A stretch of DNA of 64,000 bases from Chitinophaga sp. GbtcB8 (GTDB lineage: Bacteria > Bacteroidota > Bacteroidia > Chitinophagales > Chitinophagaceae), in NCBI RefSeq assembly GCF_019091455.1, contig NZ_JAGXJN010000020.1, forward strand, positions 65,870-129,869, read 5' to 3'. The translations under genes and the position numbers were made by a program. Below the pieces are notes generated by a model. It did no database searches. It was not told the DNA's origin and saw only the letters and a list, made by a program, of their open reading frames with translations. Position 1 is the first letter of the stretch. The number at the start of each line of letters is the position of its first letter. Of this stretch, positions 1-8,385 are shown one piece after another.

Positions 1-416
1 TCACCCAGTATCACTGTTTTGGCATTTGCATCCATCTCCACATCCGGCGCAAACTGGATCAGCGCATTGGCCAGGTTAATATTAGCATAGTTATTATTCC
101 AGATCGTAAGTATATGGCCATTGGTGCTGGAAACCGCATAAGAGGCAAGCTCTAATTCAGAACCACCCTGTACCTGGTCGCCATAGGTCCATTCATCCGT
201 GCCTGCATTTAATACATACATGCCGCCAATGTTGCCGTATACGGAACGTAAGCCGGAGTAAAGCGCATTCACACCGTTTTGCAGGCCGCTGGGTGTTTTA
301 AAATAATCCACCGTAAAGACCGTATAAGGCTTTTCAACCAGCTTTTTCTGGCAGGATATGTTGAGCATGCAAACCGTAACCGCCAGTAATACGGACCTTA
401 TATATAATCGTTTCAT
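1..416 (-). CDS. SusD/RagB-family nutrient-binding lipoprotein (partial, N-terminal 138 residues)
   Basis: The reading frame starts at the ATG at 416 and runs off the left edge, so only the N-terminus is present. It opens with a lipoprotein signal ending in NISC (lipobox) and continues KKLVEKPYTVFTVDYFKTP, typical of SusD N-termini. The later stretch NNNYANINLANALIQ matches the region where SusD proteins read 'Y..I..AN..I'. SusD proteins are outer-membrane lipoproteins that cap the SusC channel and bind glycans outside the cell. The gene lies 26 bp downstream of the SusC gene in the same direction, the standard susC-susD order. It is probably co-regulated by the LacI-type operator near 3940. 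Substrate cannot be told from this fragment; the neighbouring GH67 gene suggests glucuronoxylan. Confidence 0.93.
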   Translation of the reverse strand, partial: MKRLYIRSVLLAVTVCMLNISCQKKLVEKPYTVFTVDYFKTPSGLQNGVNALYSGLRSVYGNIGGMYVLNAGTDEWTYGDQVQGGSELELASYAVSSTNGHILTIWNNNYANINLANALIQFAPDVEMDANAKTVILG

Positions 417-442
417 ACAGTTTTCGTTTTAACAGTTATAAT

Positions 443-3400
443 TTAAAAACTAAGATTTAACCCCGCCAGGAACGACATAGTAGGCGGCGTGGATGCGGAA
501 ATGGTAAGCGCCCTGGTGGACAGATTACCCGGGTTTTGAATACCCTGGTTGCCGGTACCGGTTGCTTCAGGGTCAACTCCACCTGCACGCATATACGGAG
601 AATAGATCACCCAGGGGTTTTGTACCGTAACATATACCCGGATGGACTGTGCGCCTATGCGCTGCATGATCTTAGTTGAAAAATTGTAGCCCAGGTTCAC
701 GCTTCTTAGTTTTACAAAAGACGCATCATAATACCCCAGCGTGGTAAGATCTGTTCCAATGGGCCTGGTCCGGGTCATAGAAGTAGGGCTGGGGAAATCG
801 TTGGTTGGATTGTCGGTAGTCCAGTAATCTACTTTAACGGTATTCCGGTTACCGTTCAGCAGGGCAGCATATGCCGCAAAAGGCTGGTGCAGCTGGCTAA
901 CCAGCAAACCGCCAAAACGCGCATATACTACGAACGACAGATCAAAACCCTTGTAGCTGAAACGGTTTGTTATACCGCCCTGCCAGTTTGCCTGCGAGCT
1001 GCCGATCACAGAACGGTCGTAGTTGGGATCTATTACACCATCCGGTTTACCACCGGGGCCGCTGATATCCGCCAGCTTAATATCGCCCGGCAGGTTGCCG
1101 AATTTAGCCGCTTCGGCTGCCTCGCTCGTTTGCCAGATACCTGATTTCGTATAGTCGTAAATAGCAGTGAGCGGCTGGCCTATGAATAACTGGCTGGCAA
1201 TGTTCTGGGTAAAGCCGTCGGTAAGTTTAATCAGCTTGTTCCGGTTAAAGAAAATGTTGAGATCTGTTGACCAGGTAAACCCGCTTTTGGAAGCGATGTT
1301 AGTGGACGACAAAGCAATTTCCATCCCCTTGTTCTCCATTTCACCGATGTTGGTAAGGTATTGTCCGCGGATGCCTGAAGTGGGCGGCAAAGTAATGCCA
1401 TACAGGATGTTGAAGGTATTGGCATGGTACCAGTCCACACTACCGTTAACCCGGTTATTAAACAGCCCGAAATCAACGCCCACATTCACTGTTTTGGTAT
1501 ACTCCCAATCCAGGTTGGCATTGGGCAAAGCCGTGATGTTATACCCGGAAACAATGGTTGGACCATAATTGTAACGGGTAATGCTGCCAACGCTGCCCTG
1601 CGTACCAATGTTATTGTACGTAGAAACCTGTCCCAGTGAAGAGTAAGGGCTTATGGACTGGTTGGATGTTTGACCATAACCTACACGCAATTTCAGGTTA
1701 GAAAGCCATTGAATGCCTTTCATAAACTGCTCATTGGTGACATTCCAGCCCGCTGATATAGCAGGATACCGGTGATATTTATTGCCGGCCGCCAGGCGTG
1801 ATGAACCATCTATCCTGCCTGTAAGGGTTAGCAGGTAACGGTCGTCATAAGAATAATTAACACGCGCCATGTAGGAGATCAGTCCAAAGGAGCTTTCAGC
1901 GCCGGAAACTACCGGTTTCACATTATTGGATGCATTGGACTGGCCAAGATTGTAGAATTGTATAAAGTTCTCATCTATGGAATCTTTGCTCACATAAGTA
2001 TTGTGCGTATGATCTTCCTGGTAGCTATACAGGCCCGTTACATTGATCCGGTGTTTCTGTGCGATGGTTTTTTCGTAGGTAAGTATGTTCTCTAAAGTAT
2101 ATCCCCATCCTTCAATATTATCTACGCTTGCTGTATTACCCAGCTTAGCCCTGAAATAGCTGGGGTGCTGCGCATTGTCGGAGCTCTTGAACTGATCGCT
2201 TTCCTGCTTGCGGTAGTCAAGCCCCACGTTAACGCGGTACTTCAATCCATCCATGATCTGCAGCTCGCCATACACGGAGTTGAAAGTGCGCATGCGGGTA
2301 ATTCTGTCAACCCAGTTGTTATTATTGTTTTTCAGGAACAGCGGGTTGTATTGGCCCACACGATCGTCCGTATTACCGGTAGGGGACAGAATGAGCTTGC
2401 CTGTAGCGTCATAAGCCGGCATTAAGGGGCTTAGGGTAAGCAAAGGGAACATGGGATCAACGAACTGCGATCCATTGGTGACATTCACTGTGTTCAAAGT
2501 ATTCAGGCCTATCTTTATCCGCTTACCAACTTTTGAATCAATGGTTGCCCGGAGTGAATAACGGGTAAAATCCTGTCCGGGTAATACAGCGGTTTCTTTA
2601 TAATAACCGCCGCCCAGCGACCAGGTATTGCCGCTACTGCCGCCTGAAACGCCCAGGTTCTGATCAGTCACATGCCCATCCTCGTACATCAGGTCCTGCC
2701 AGTCGGTGGAGGTGCCTGCAGCAATGGCCGCCTGCTCTTCGGGCATATAGCCACCTGTATAAGCGCTGCCGTTGCGTAATTTCTGGTACTCCTGGGCATC
2801 AAACACTTTATACTTTGTGCGCACTTTGTTAATGCCATAATAACCGTTGTAGTTTAAACGGGTTTCGCCTGCCTTACCGCGTTTGGTAGTGATGAGGATC
2901 ACACCGTTCGATCCCCTGGAACCATAGATAGCAGTGGCAGACGCGTCTTTTAAGATCTCTACGGATGCTACATCATCCGGGTTAATATCGTTGATGTTGC
3001 CTCCTTCATAAGGTATACCATCCAACACCAGCAGCGGATCATTGGATCCGTTGATGGATCTTTCACCGCGGATGCGGATAACCGCACCAGCGCCTGGTTT
3101 GGTGCCTGAGCGCTGTACTTCCAGCCCCGCGGCGCGGCCCTGTAAGGCCCCCTGCAAGTTGGATACCGGTACTTCACGCAGCGCCTGGTCATTTATAGAT
3201 GCTACGGATCCGGTTACATCCCTTTTCCGCTGTGTACCGTAACCCACCACTACTACCTGGTCCAGCACCTTGCTTTCAGGTATCAATTGTATGTTAAGGG
3301 AACGGTTCTCGCCCACGGTAATTTCGCGGGAGGCATAACCGGTAAAAGTGATGGTTAGTGTGGCTGCTGGTGGAGTGCTTAAGGTAAAAACACCGGCAGA

Positions 3401-3619
3401 ATCAGTGGCAATGCCTTGCCGGGTGCCTTTGATCATTACCGAAGCGCCGGGTACAGACTCACCTTTTTCATTTACCACCTTGCCGGTTACCTTTTTTTCC
3501 TGGGCCAGCAAAGGCAGGTTTACCAACAATAATGTTGTAAGCCATATTAATGCAATGGCCGTGCAGTTTTTCAAACATTTCTGCATGTTTAATGCAGTTA
3601 GTGGAATCTTTTTTTTCAT
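443..3619 (-). CDS. SusC/RagA-family TonB-linked outer membrane transporter
   Basis: 1058 residues. A signal peptide (about residues 1-40, ending LLAQE) is followed by a CarboxypepD_reg-like beta-sandwich (VTGKVVNEKGESVPGASV), a TonB box/plug region (VVVGYGTQRKRDVTGSV, then LQGRAAGLEV and IRIRGERSINGSNDPLLVLDG) and a long 22-strand barrel ending in LNLSF. It lacks the STN domain found in the second SusC of this window, so it does not look built for anti-sigma signalling. That agrees with control by the LacI-type regulator encoded at 7202-8248. SusC proteins import oligosaccharides with TonB energy. The gene has a leader of about 285 nt after a TAnnTTTG promoter, and the SusD partner follows. 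Confidence 0.97.
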   Translation of the reverse strand: MKKKIPLTALNMQKCLKNCTAIALIWLTTLLLVNLPLLAQEKKVTGKVVNEKGESVPGASVMIKGTRQGIATDSAGVFTLSTPPAATLTITFTGYASREITVGENRSLNIQLIPESKVLDQVVVVGYGTQRKRDVTGSVASINDQALREVPVSNLQGALQGRAAGLEVQRSGTKPGAGAVIRIRGERSINGSNDPLLVLDGIPYEGGNINDINPDDVASVEILKDASATAIYGSRGSNGVILITTKRGKAGETRLNYNGYYGINKVRTKYKVFDAQEYQKLRNGSAYTGGYMPEEQAAIAAGTSTDWQDLMYEDGHVTDQNLGVSGGSSGNTWSLGGGYYKETAVLPGQDFTRYSLRATIDSKVGKRIKIGLNTLNTVNVTNGSQFVDPMFPLLTLSPLMPAYDATGKLILSPTGNTDDRVGQYNPLFLKNNNNNWVDRITRMRTFNSVYGELQIMDGLKYRVNVGLDYRKQESDQFKSSDNAQHPSYFRAKLGNTASVDNIEGWGYTLENILTYEKTIAQKHRINVTGLYSYQEDHTHNTYVSKDSIDENFIQFYNLGQSNASNNVKPVVSGAESSFGLISYMARVNYSYDDRYLLTLTGRIDGSSRLAAGNKYHRYPAISAGWNVTNEQFMKGIQWLSNLKLRVGYGQTSNQSISPYSSLGQVSTYNNIGTQGSVGSITRYNYGPTIVSGYNITALPNANLDWEYTKTVNVGVDFGLFNNRVNGSVDWYHANTFNILYGITLPPTSGIRGQYLTNIGEMENKGMEIALSSTNIASKSGFTWSTDLNIFFNRNKLIKLTDGFTQNIASQLFIGQPLTAIYDYTKSGIWQTSEAAEAAKFGNLPGDIKLADISGPGGKPDGVIDPNYDRSVIGSSQANWQGGITNRFSYKGFDLSFVVYARFGGLLVSQLHQPFAAYAALLNGNRNTVKVDYWTTDNPTNDFPSPTSMTRTRPIGTDLTTLGYYDASFVKLRSVNLGYNFSTKIMQRIGAQSIRVYVTVQNPWVIYSPYMRAGGVDPEATGTGNQGIQNPGNLSTRALTISASTPPTMSFLAGLNLSF

Positions 3620-3911
3620 ATACGCAATTGGGATTTATGAGCCAGGGCAGGGGCTGCAGGCTGGTTGACATGTTTTTACGATTGCCTGCAGCAAATAATA
3701 CGGTGAGGTATGCCGGCGATCCTTGTAATAAATAGATCCATGCCGGTGAATCCCCCCTTTCTTTAATAACAGTCCTTAACGTGATCTTCCTTTCTAAAAG
3801 CCCCTCGCCAGTTTATGCGGCTTACATCAAAGCATCCAACACTTGCGCCTAAACGCTCCGCAGCTGTGTAAGCAGAAAACGTTGGACGGAAACAACGCTT
3901 ACCCGTCAAAA

Positions 3912-3936
3912 CAAATATATACAAAAGTTGAAAAAG
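3912..3936 (-). promoter_or_regulatory. Bacteroidota-type promoter of susC (-7 TATATTTG)
   Basis: On the minus strand TATATTTG (3912-3919) matches the Bacteroidota -7 consensus TAnnTTTG. Nineteen bases upstream lies TTG, the -33 core, and that TTG is inside the right half of the LacI-type operator. A repressor bound there would block sigma-factor access. The predicted transcript starts about 285 nt ahead of the susC ATG. Confidence 0.6.
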
Positions 3937-3952
3937 TGCAACCGATTGCGCA
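3937..3952 (-). promoter_or_regulatory. LacI-family operator upstream of susC
   Basis: TGCAACCGATTGCGCA is an imperfect palindrome of the LacI/PurR class (central CG, flanking TGC/GCA). The same 16 bases, with the adjoining A/T tract, recur at 8300-8315 between lacI and the GH2 gene. In both places the site has the same orientation relative to the downstream gene, and a TTG -33 core lies at the same place within it. The regulator is most likely the LacI protein encoded at 7202-8248. Confidence 0.75.
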
Positions 3953-4259
3953 TTTTTTCTTGAAATTTCTTTCTTTCAACAGATCCTCAGGCAGGGATGA
4001 GTTTGAAAATTAGCGCCTTAAAAGCGGTAGCGAGGAAGGGGATATCCGGTAGTTTACGGTTACGTGCAGGCCCAATAAGCAGCCACCCGTGCAGTTTTCA
4101 TAGAAAAACTGCCGGTCAGGGAGCCTTTCCGGTAAGGCCGGGAAATGTTGGTGCAACGTGCTTTTACAGGAAGGGATTTAAAGGGCTGCTGTTGGTACAA
4201 CCGATTGCCCGGAATGAGCTTAGCCGCAGCTGCAGTACCCACTGGTATAGCGTGTATGC

Positions 4260-5009
4260 TTAAAAGCCGATAGAATTGCCGCCATCTACCGGCATTATGA
4301 TCCCGGTAATGTAGCGCGCCGCATCTGTGGCCAGGAACAGGGCTGCTGCTCCTATATCAGAAGGCTGCCCCAGCTCGCCCATGGGGGTTCTGCCCATTGC
4401 TTTTCCCATTCGTTCCGGATCAGTGTTCAATGCTTTGGCGCTCATTTCAGTAGCAATAAAACCGGGTGCAATGCAGTTAATGCGGATGCCTTTGGGTGAA
4501 AGCTCAGTGGCCATGGCCCGGGTCATGCCTTCAATGGCCGACTTGGAGGCGGTATAGGCAATTACCTTTGGAATGCCGTATTGCGAAGCCATTGAGCTGA
4601 TATTAATGATGCTGCCCTTTATATTGTTTTCCAGCATGTGCCGGATCACTTCTCTTGAAATAATGAAAACAGCCGTAACATTGGTATGCAGTACATTTTG
4701 AAAGTCTTCATCCGTTACATCGGTAAATTCCTTTTTCATGTTAATGCCGGCATTGTTCACCAGGATATCGATCCGGCCATGCTTCTCAATAATACCGTTT
4801 ATCAGCCCGGGGATGGCGGCAAAATCGTCCAGGTCGCAGGTAAGGGCTTCGCATAGAGGACCAAGCTTTTCTTTTGCTGCGTTAAGTTTCTGGGTATTCC
4901 GGCCTACAATAATGGTGTGGATGCAGTGCTGTACGAATTTTTCTGCGATGGCCAGGCCAATACCGGATCCGCCGCCTGTTACAATTGCAATCTTTGATTG
5001 TGTATTCAT
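4260..5009 (-). CDS. SDR-family oxidoreductase, possibly fructuronate reductase or KduD-like
   Basis: 249 residues, a normal length for a classical short-chain dehydrogenase. It shows the NAD(P) motif TGGGSGIG near residue 11, NNAG near residue 86, the active-site serine in INISSMAS and the YTASK catalytic pair (YxxxK). It ends PVDGGNSIGF. The family is certain but the substrate is not. It sits 39 bp after an alpha-glucuronidase gene, so a role in glucuronate breakdown is attractive: reduction of fructuronate to mannonate by an SDR enzyme (as in Bacillus UxuB) or a 2-keto-3-deoxygluconate dehydrogenase step. That assignment is inference from context. It appears to be the last gene of the lacI-GH67-SDR unit. 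Confidence 0.85.
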   Translation of the reverse strand: MNTQSKIAIVTGGGSGIGLAIAEKFVQHCIHTIIVGRNTQKLNAAKEKLGPLCEALTCDLDDFAAIPGLINGIIEKHGRIDILVNNAGINMKKEFTDVTDEDFQNVLHTNVTAVFIISREVIRHMLENNIKGSIINISSMASQYGIPKVIAYTASKSAIEGMTRAMATELSPKGIRINCIAPGFIATEMSAKALNTDPERMGKAMGRTPMGELGQPSDIGAAALFLATDAARYITGIIMPVDGGNSIGF

Positions 5010-5048
5010 GCTCGTTTTTGTGTTGTATTACGTGGAAACTGTGCCTGT

Positions 5049-7184
5049 TTATCCATTCCCCGGTGCATATGGAAAATGCAGCCCCTTGTAGTATTCCAGC
5101 GTGCGGTCAGGCTGTTCATACTGGCCGGGGATGGGCATTTTGGAAAAGGTTTGGAAGTACAGCAGGCAGGCATTGCGCCACCAGGTAGCTTCCTTTACCT
5201 GGATGGTCAATAACATCTGCACCTGTTTAAAACGTTCTTTATCCACCCGCCCCTCCAGCGTATTCCATTGTTGCTGCATTGTCTTTGCAGCAGCAACCCC
5301 GGAATAATAACGGTAGCATAATTCCTCCCACAGTGTTCTGCCGGACTTCATTTTAAAATTCCAGGGAACGTGATGGAACCACAGCAGGAACGCTTCCGGC
5401 GTTGTATGCACGTCCTGGAACCTTTGCTGCATGCCTGGTGCATATTGCGCCAGCGCATTGCTGCCGGAGGCTGTTCTGTCAAAGCCCAGCCCCACAGTGT
5501 CTGCGCGGTGATAGTATACCGGGTTCCAGTCAGGCCTTCCGGCATTGGTGATCCAGGGCGCCGGGCCATAATGATGCCCCGTGCCCATAATATGATGAAG
5601 GCCAAGCGGTGTCATATAATTCACCATGGCTTCATATGAGGAGAGCATTATTTTTTTTGTAGTGGCCACCAGCACTGTATCACAGCTAAAGGTTTGTTTG
5701 ATCCACTCATCCGCTATTTGTGCGGGGCTAAGCTCATAGTTCCAGGCCAGCCTGCCGAATGCATACCAGTTAGCCTGCCCAAACGGATGCCCGGTCCAGT
5801 TACGGTCGTTGCCTATGTTTGCTACACCTGCAATGCCGGTTTGCGGGTAATGATGCAGGTCGCCATCTATTACACGGGCCACGGTAGCGCCTTTGCCTCC
5901 CTGGTAGGTATCTGTTTCCAGCACTTCTTTAAACAGGGGCGCTTCATATACCAGCTGTGTGGACTGTCCCAGGTACTCCTGCGTTATCTGGAACTACATC
6001 ATGAGCGGCGTTTTGGGCATAGCGCCAAAAAGCGGCGAAACAGGTTCCCTGGGTTGAAAGTCAATAGGCCCATTCTTTACCTGCAGCAGCACATTTGCGC
6101 GGAATTGCCCATCCAGCGGTTTAAATTCATTATAAGCCTGTTTAAAACGGTCTTCCGGTGATGCATTGCTGTATACGAATGCCCGCCACATTACAATGCC
6201 TCCATAAGGCGCCACTGCATCAGCCAGCATATTAGCGCCATCTGCGTGTGTACGCTGGTAGCTCTGCGGTCCTGGCTGCCCTTCTGAATTGGCTTTCACC
6301 AGGAGGCCGCCAAAGTCCGGTATCAGCTGGTAGATCTCTTTTGCTTTTGTATTCCACCAGGCCTTTACGGTATCGTTCAGGGGATCAGCGGTGCTTAGCT
6401 TACCAATCTCGATAGGCGCGCTGAACCGGGCGGTCAGGTACACCTTAATTCCATAGGGGCGGAACACATCGGCCAGTGCTTTTACTTTTAATAAATAATC
6501 TTTCGTAAGCACCAGCGCATTGGCATTTACATTGGTCAATACGGTTCCATTAATGCCAATGGAGGCATTGGCCCGGGCATAGTCAATATAACGTTGATCA
6601 ATATACTCCGGCAGCGTATGCCAGTTCCAGATGGAAATGCCTGCATAACCTCTTTCCACAGAGCGGTTAAGATTATCCCAATGGTTTAAGATGCGGTGCT
6701 GGATCCGGGGAACGCTCGTAATATCAAGCTGTTCAAGGCTTTGGCCGGTTTGTAAGAGCCGCAGAAAATGAAACACACCATATAATATGCCGGTGTCAGT
6801 ATTAGCTGTTATAATAATGCTGCGCTTTGTACTGTTAATATAAAAACCTTCTTTTCCCAGGTCTTCATATTTAACCGCTAAGGCGGGCGGGTTAAGCGGG
6901 GCATGCGCTTTTGTGAAAATGAGCAGGGAGCTGGCGGATGCATTGTTACCCGCATTTATCTTCTTATCCAGCAGGCCTTCCAGGCCCGCAAGCAGTTCCT
7001 GCCTGGCAGCATCCAGTACAGGAGTGCCGGCCGGGAAATAAATAGTATTAATCTGGTTAAGATAGGTGTGCAATAGCTTTGAGTTAACAATCTTATCATA
7101 ACGTAACCAAAGCCTGTAGCCATCTTCAGCTATGGCGGCGCGGAAATACAGCAGCAGGAAAAAAAGAAGGGACCATCGTTTCAT
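5049..7184 (-). pseudogene. GH67 alpha-glucuronidase interrupted by an in-frame amber codon
   Basis: One continuous frame of 712 codons encodes a GH67 alpha-glucuronidase, which removes (4-O-methyl)glucuronic acid from xylo-oligosaccharides. The start is the ATG at 7184 followed by a signal peptide (MKRWSLLFFLLLYFRAAIAE); the TTG at 7205 is less likely. Family stretches include VKANSEGQPGPQSYQRTHAD and NGPIDFQPREP. Codon 397 (5994-5996) is TAG, where relatives have Glu (LMMEFQITQEY). The frame continues unchanged on both sides, so this is a single substitution (GAG to TAG), not a frameshift. By spacing to known GH67 enzymes, E301 is the acid and D375 and E403 the other catalytic carboxylates; E403 lies just past the stop. 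Without readthrough the product (396 residues) would be inactive. A base-call error is the alternative. Confidence 0.9.
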
Positions 7185-7201
7185 GTGGAATTTTTTATAG
7201 A

Positions 7202-8248
7202 TCAATGACCTGCCGGACCTTTAAGTGACGACTGCCGTACAATCAGGTCAGAACGGAGGATAATGGTAGTCGTATTATTTATTTGCGAGGTACTGTTAAG
7301 ATGGTTCACCAGCAGCCGGCCGGCCACCTCGCCCATTTCAAAGCCTGAGTAGGCGATCGTGGTCAGCTTCGGCTCTATCACCGTTGACATGGGATCATTG
7401 TTAAAACCTACAAAGGCTATCTGCTCCGGGATGCGTATGCCCTTTTCCTTAAGCGCTATCATGCAACCAATTGCGCAGCTGTCGTTGGCCACAAAGATGC
7501 CATCTGGCAGCGGTTTCATTTTCAGGATCTTTTCAGCGCTCTCATAACCTGCCTCCTGGGTAAGATTGGTAACGATCACATTTTCTTCCCTGAATTTGAT
7601 CTTTGCATCCTCCAGGGCGCTCTTGTACCCCGCCAGGCGGTCCTTATACACGTTTTGCATGGGAGGGGCCGTAATGTGAACGATCTTTTTGCAATGCTGC
7701 TCTATCAGGTGTTTGGTAGCATCATAGGCAGCCTGGTAATTATCTATCAGGATGCTGGTGGCGCTCCGGTGTGGTTTTACGCGGTCGAAAAAAATGACCG
7801 GTGTTTTTTTCCGGAAGAATTTATCAAAGTGGTCAAGTGTATTTGTATCGTAGGCCAGGGACACCATCAGGCCGTCAACCCGGCTGTTAAACATGGCTTC
7901 GGCGCTGTCAGCTTCTTTACGGGCCGATTCTGATGACTGGCTGATTAACAGCGAGTAACCATGCTCGTTAGCCATCAGCTCAATGCCCGCGATAACGGAT
8001 GACATAAAATGGCTGTTCAGACGGGGAACGATCACGCCAATGGTCTGTGTTTTCTGGCTGCGGAGGTTACCGGCAAAGTGATTGCGGCGGTAGCCTACTT
8101 CGTCTGCCAGCTCAAAGATCTTCTTTTTCGTTTTGGCGCTGATCCTGGGGTGGTCCTGCAGGGCGCGGCTCACCGTAGCCGGGGATATCTTTAGTCTTTT
8201 GGCAATATCATAGATCGTTATTTCTTTATCTTCTTTCCCATTTGTCAT
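7202..8248 (-). CDS. LacI-family transcriptional regulator
   Basis: 348 residues from the ATG at 8248. I prefer this over an upstream start at 8368, because 8248 begins right before the DNA-binding domain and leaves the operator at 8300-8315 untranslated. The N-terminal helix-turn-helix reads ITIYDIAKRLKISPATVSRAL, followed by a hinge and a periplasmic-binding-protein-like sugar domain (IGVIVPRLNSHFMSSVIAGIE, VDGLMVSLA, FVGFNNDPMSTVIEP). LacI proteins bind operator palindromes and release or engage on binding a sugar or sugar acid. It is the first gene of the run leading to GH67 and SDR (18 bp to GH67), and the operator in its own promoter region implies autoregulation together with the divergent GH2 gene. 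The effector may be a uronic acid or xylo-oligosaccharide derivative; that is inference. Confidence 0.93.
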   Translation of the reverse strand: MTNGKEDKEITIYDIAKRLKISPATVSRALQDHPRISAKTKKKIFELADEVGYRRNHFAGNLRSQKTQTIGVIVPRLNSHFMSSVIAGIELMANEHGYSLLISQSSESARKEADSAEAMFNSRVDGLMVSLAYDTNTLDHFDKFFRKKTPVIFFDRVKPHRSATSILIDNYQAAYDATKHLIEQHCKKIVHITAPPMQNVYKDRLAGYKSALEDAKIKFREENVIVTNLTQEAGYESAEKILKMKPLPDGIFVANDSCAIGCMIALKEKGIRIPEQIAFVGFNNDPMSTVIEPKLTTIAYSGFEMGEVAGRLLVNHLNSTSQINNTTTIILRSDLIVRQSSLKGPAGH

Positions 8249-8299
8249 ATGATCTGTTATGAGAGTTATTAGGCTAATGTAGAAATAATTTGGAAAAAA

Positions 8300-8315
8300 T
8301 GCGCAATCGGTTGCA
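8300..8315 (+). promoter_or_regulatory. LacI-family operator between lacI and GH2
   Basis: TGCGCAATCGGTTGCA, the reverse complement of the site at 3937-3952, in the 137-bp gap between the lacI ATG (8248) and the GH2 ATG (8386). The TTG in its right half is a plausible -33 element; a -7-like TATTATTG follows 22 bases later, with one mismatch to TAnnTTTG. The flanks (six A before, TTTTTC after) also match the susC site. Confidence 0.75.
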
Positions 8316-8385
8316 TGTTTTTCAAAAAATGCCTGTATTATTGGAGTACAATTTTCCGCTGATCTCAATTCCGAAATTTCACATT

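Larger units (their letters stand above)
3620..4259. other. 640-bp intergenic region upstream of susC
   Basis: No convincing protein is encoded here; the short open frames have no recognisable motif. From the susC side it holds a long untranslated leader (3620 to about 3905), a TAnnTTTG promoter with a LacI-type operator (3912-3952), and then about 300 bp of unexplained sequence up to the SDR stop codon, including an operator-like match at 4197-4212. I see no clear terminator hairpin after the SDR gene. Confidence 0.6.

Noticed and set aside
1167..1568. Plus-strand open frames inside the first susC gene (and similar ones throughout)
   Set aside because: They are shadows of well-supported genes on the other strand and have no protein features.
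3997..4263. Open frames on both strands between the SDR and susC
   Set aside because: No start context, no domain, and composition unlike neighbouring genes.
5049..7205. Two separate genes or a frameshift in GH67
   Set aside because: The two parts are in the same frame and the break is exactly one TAG codon, so a frameshift or two genes is excluded.
8290..8385. Longer N-terminus for GH2
   Set aside because: It would run through the operator and the -33/-7 region and add sequence before a good signal peptide.
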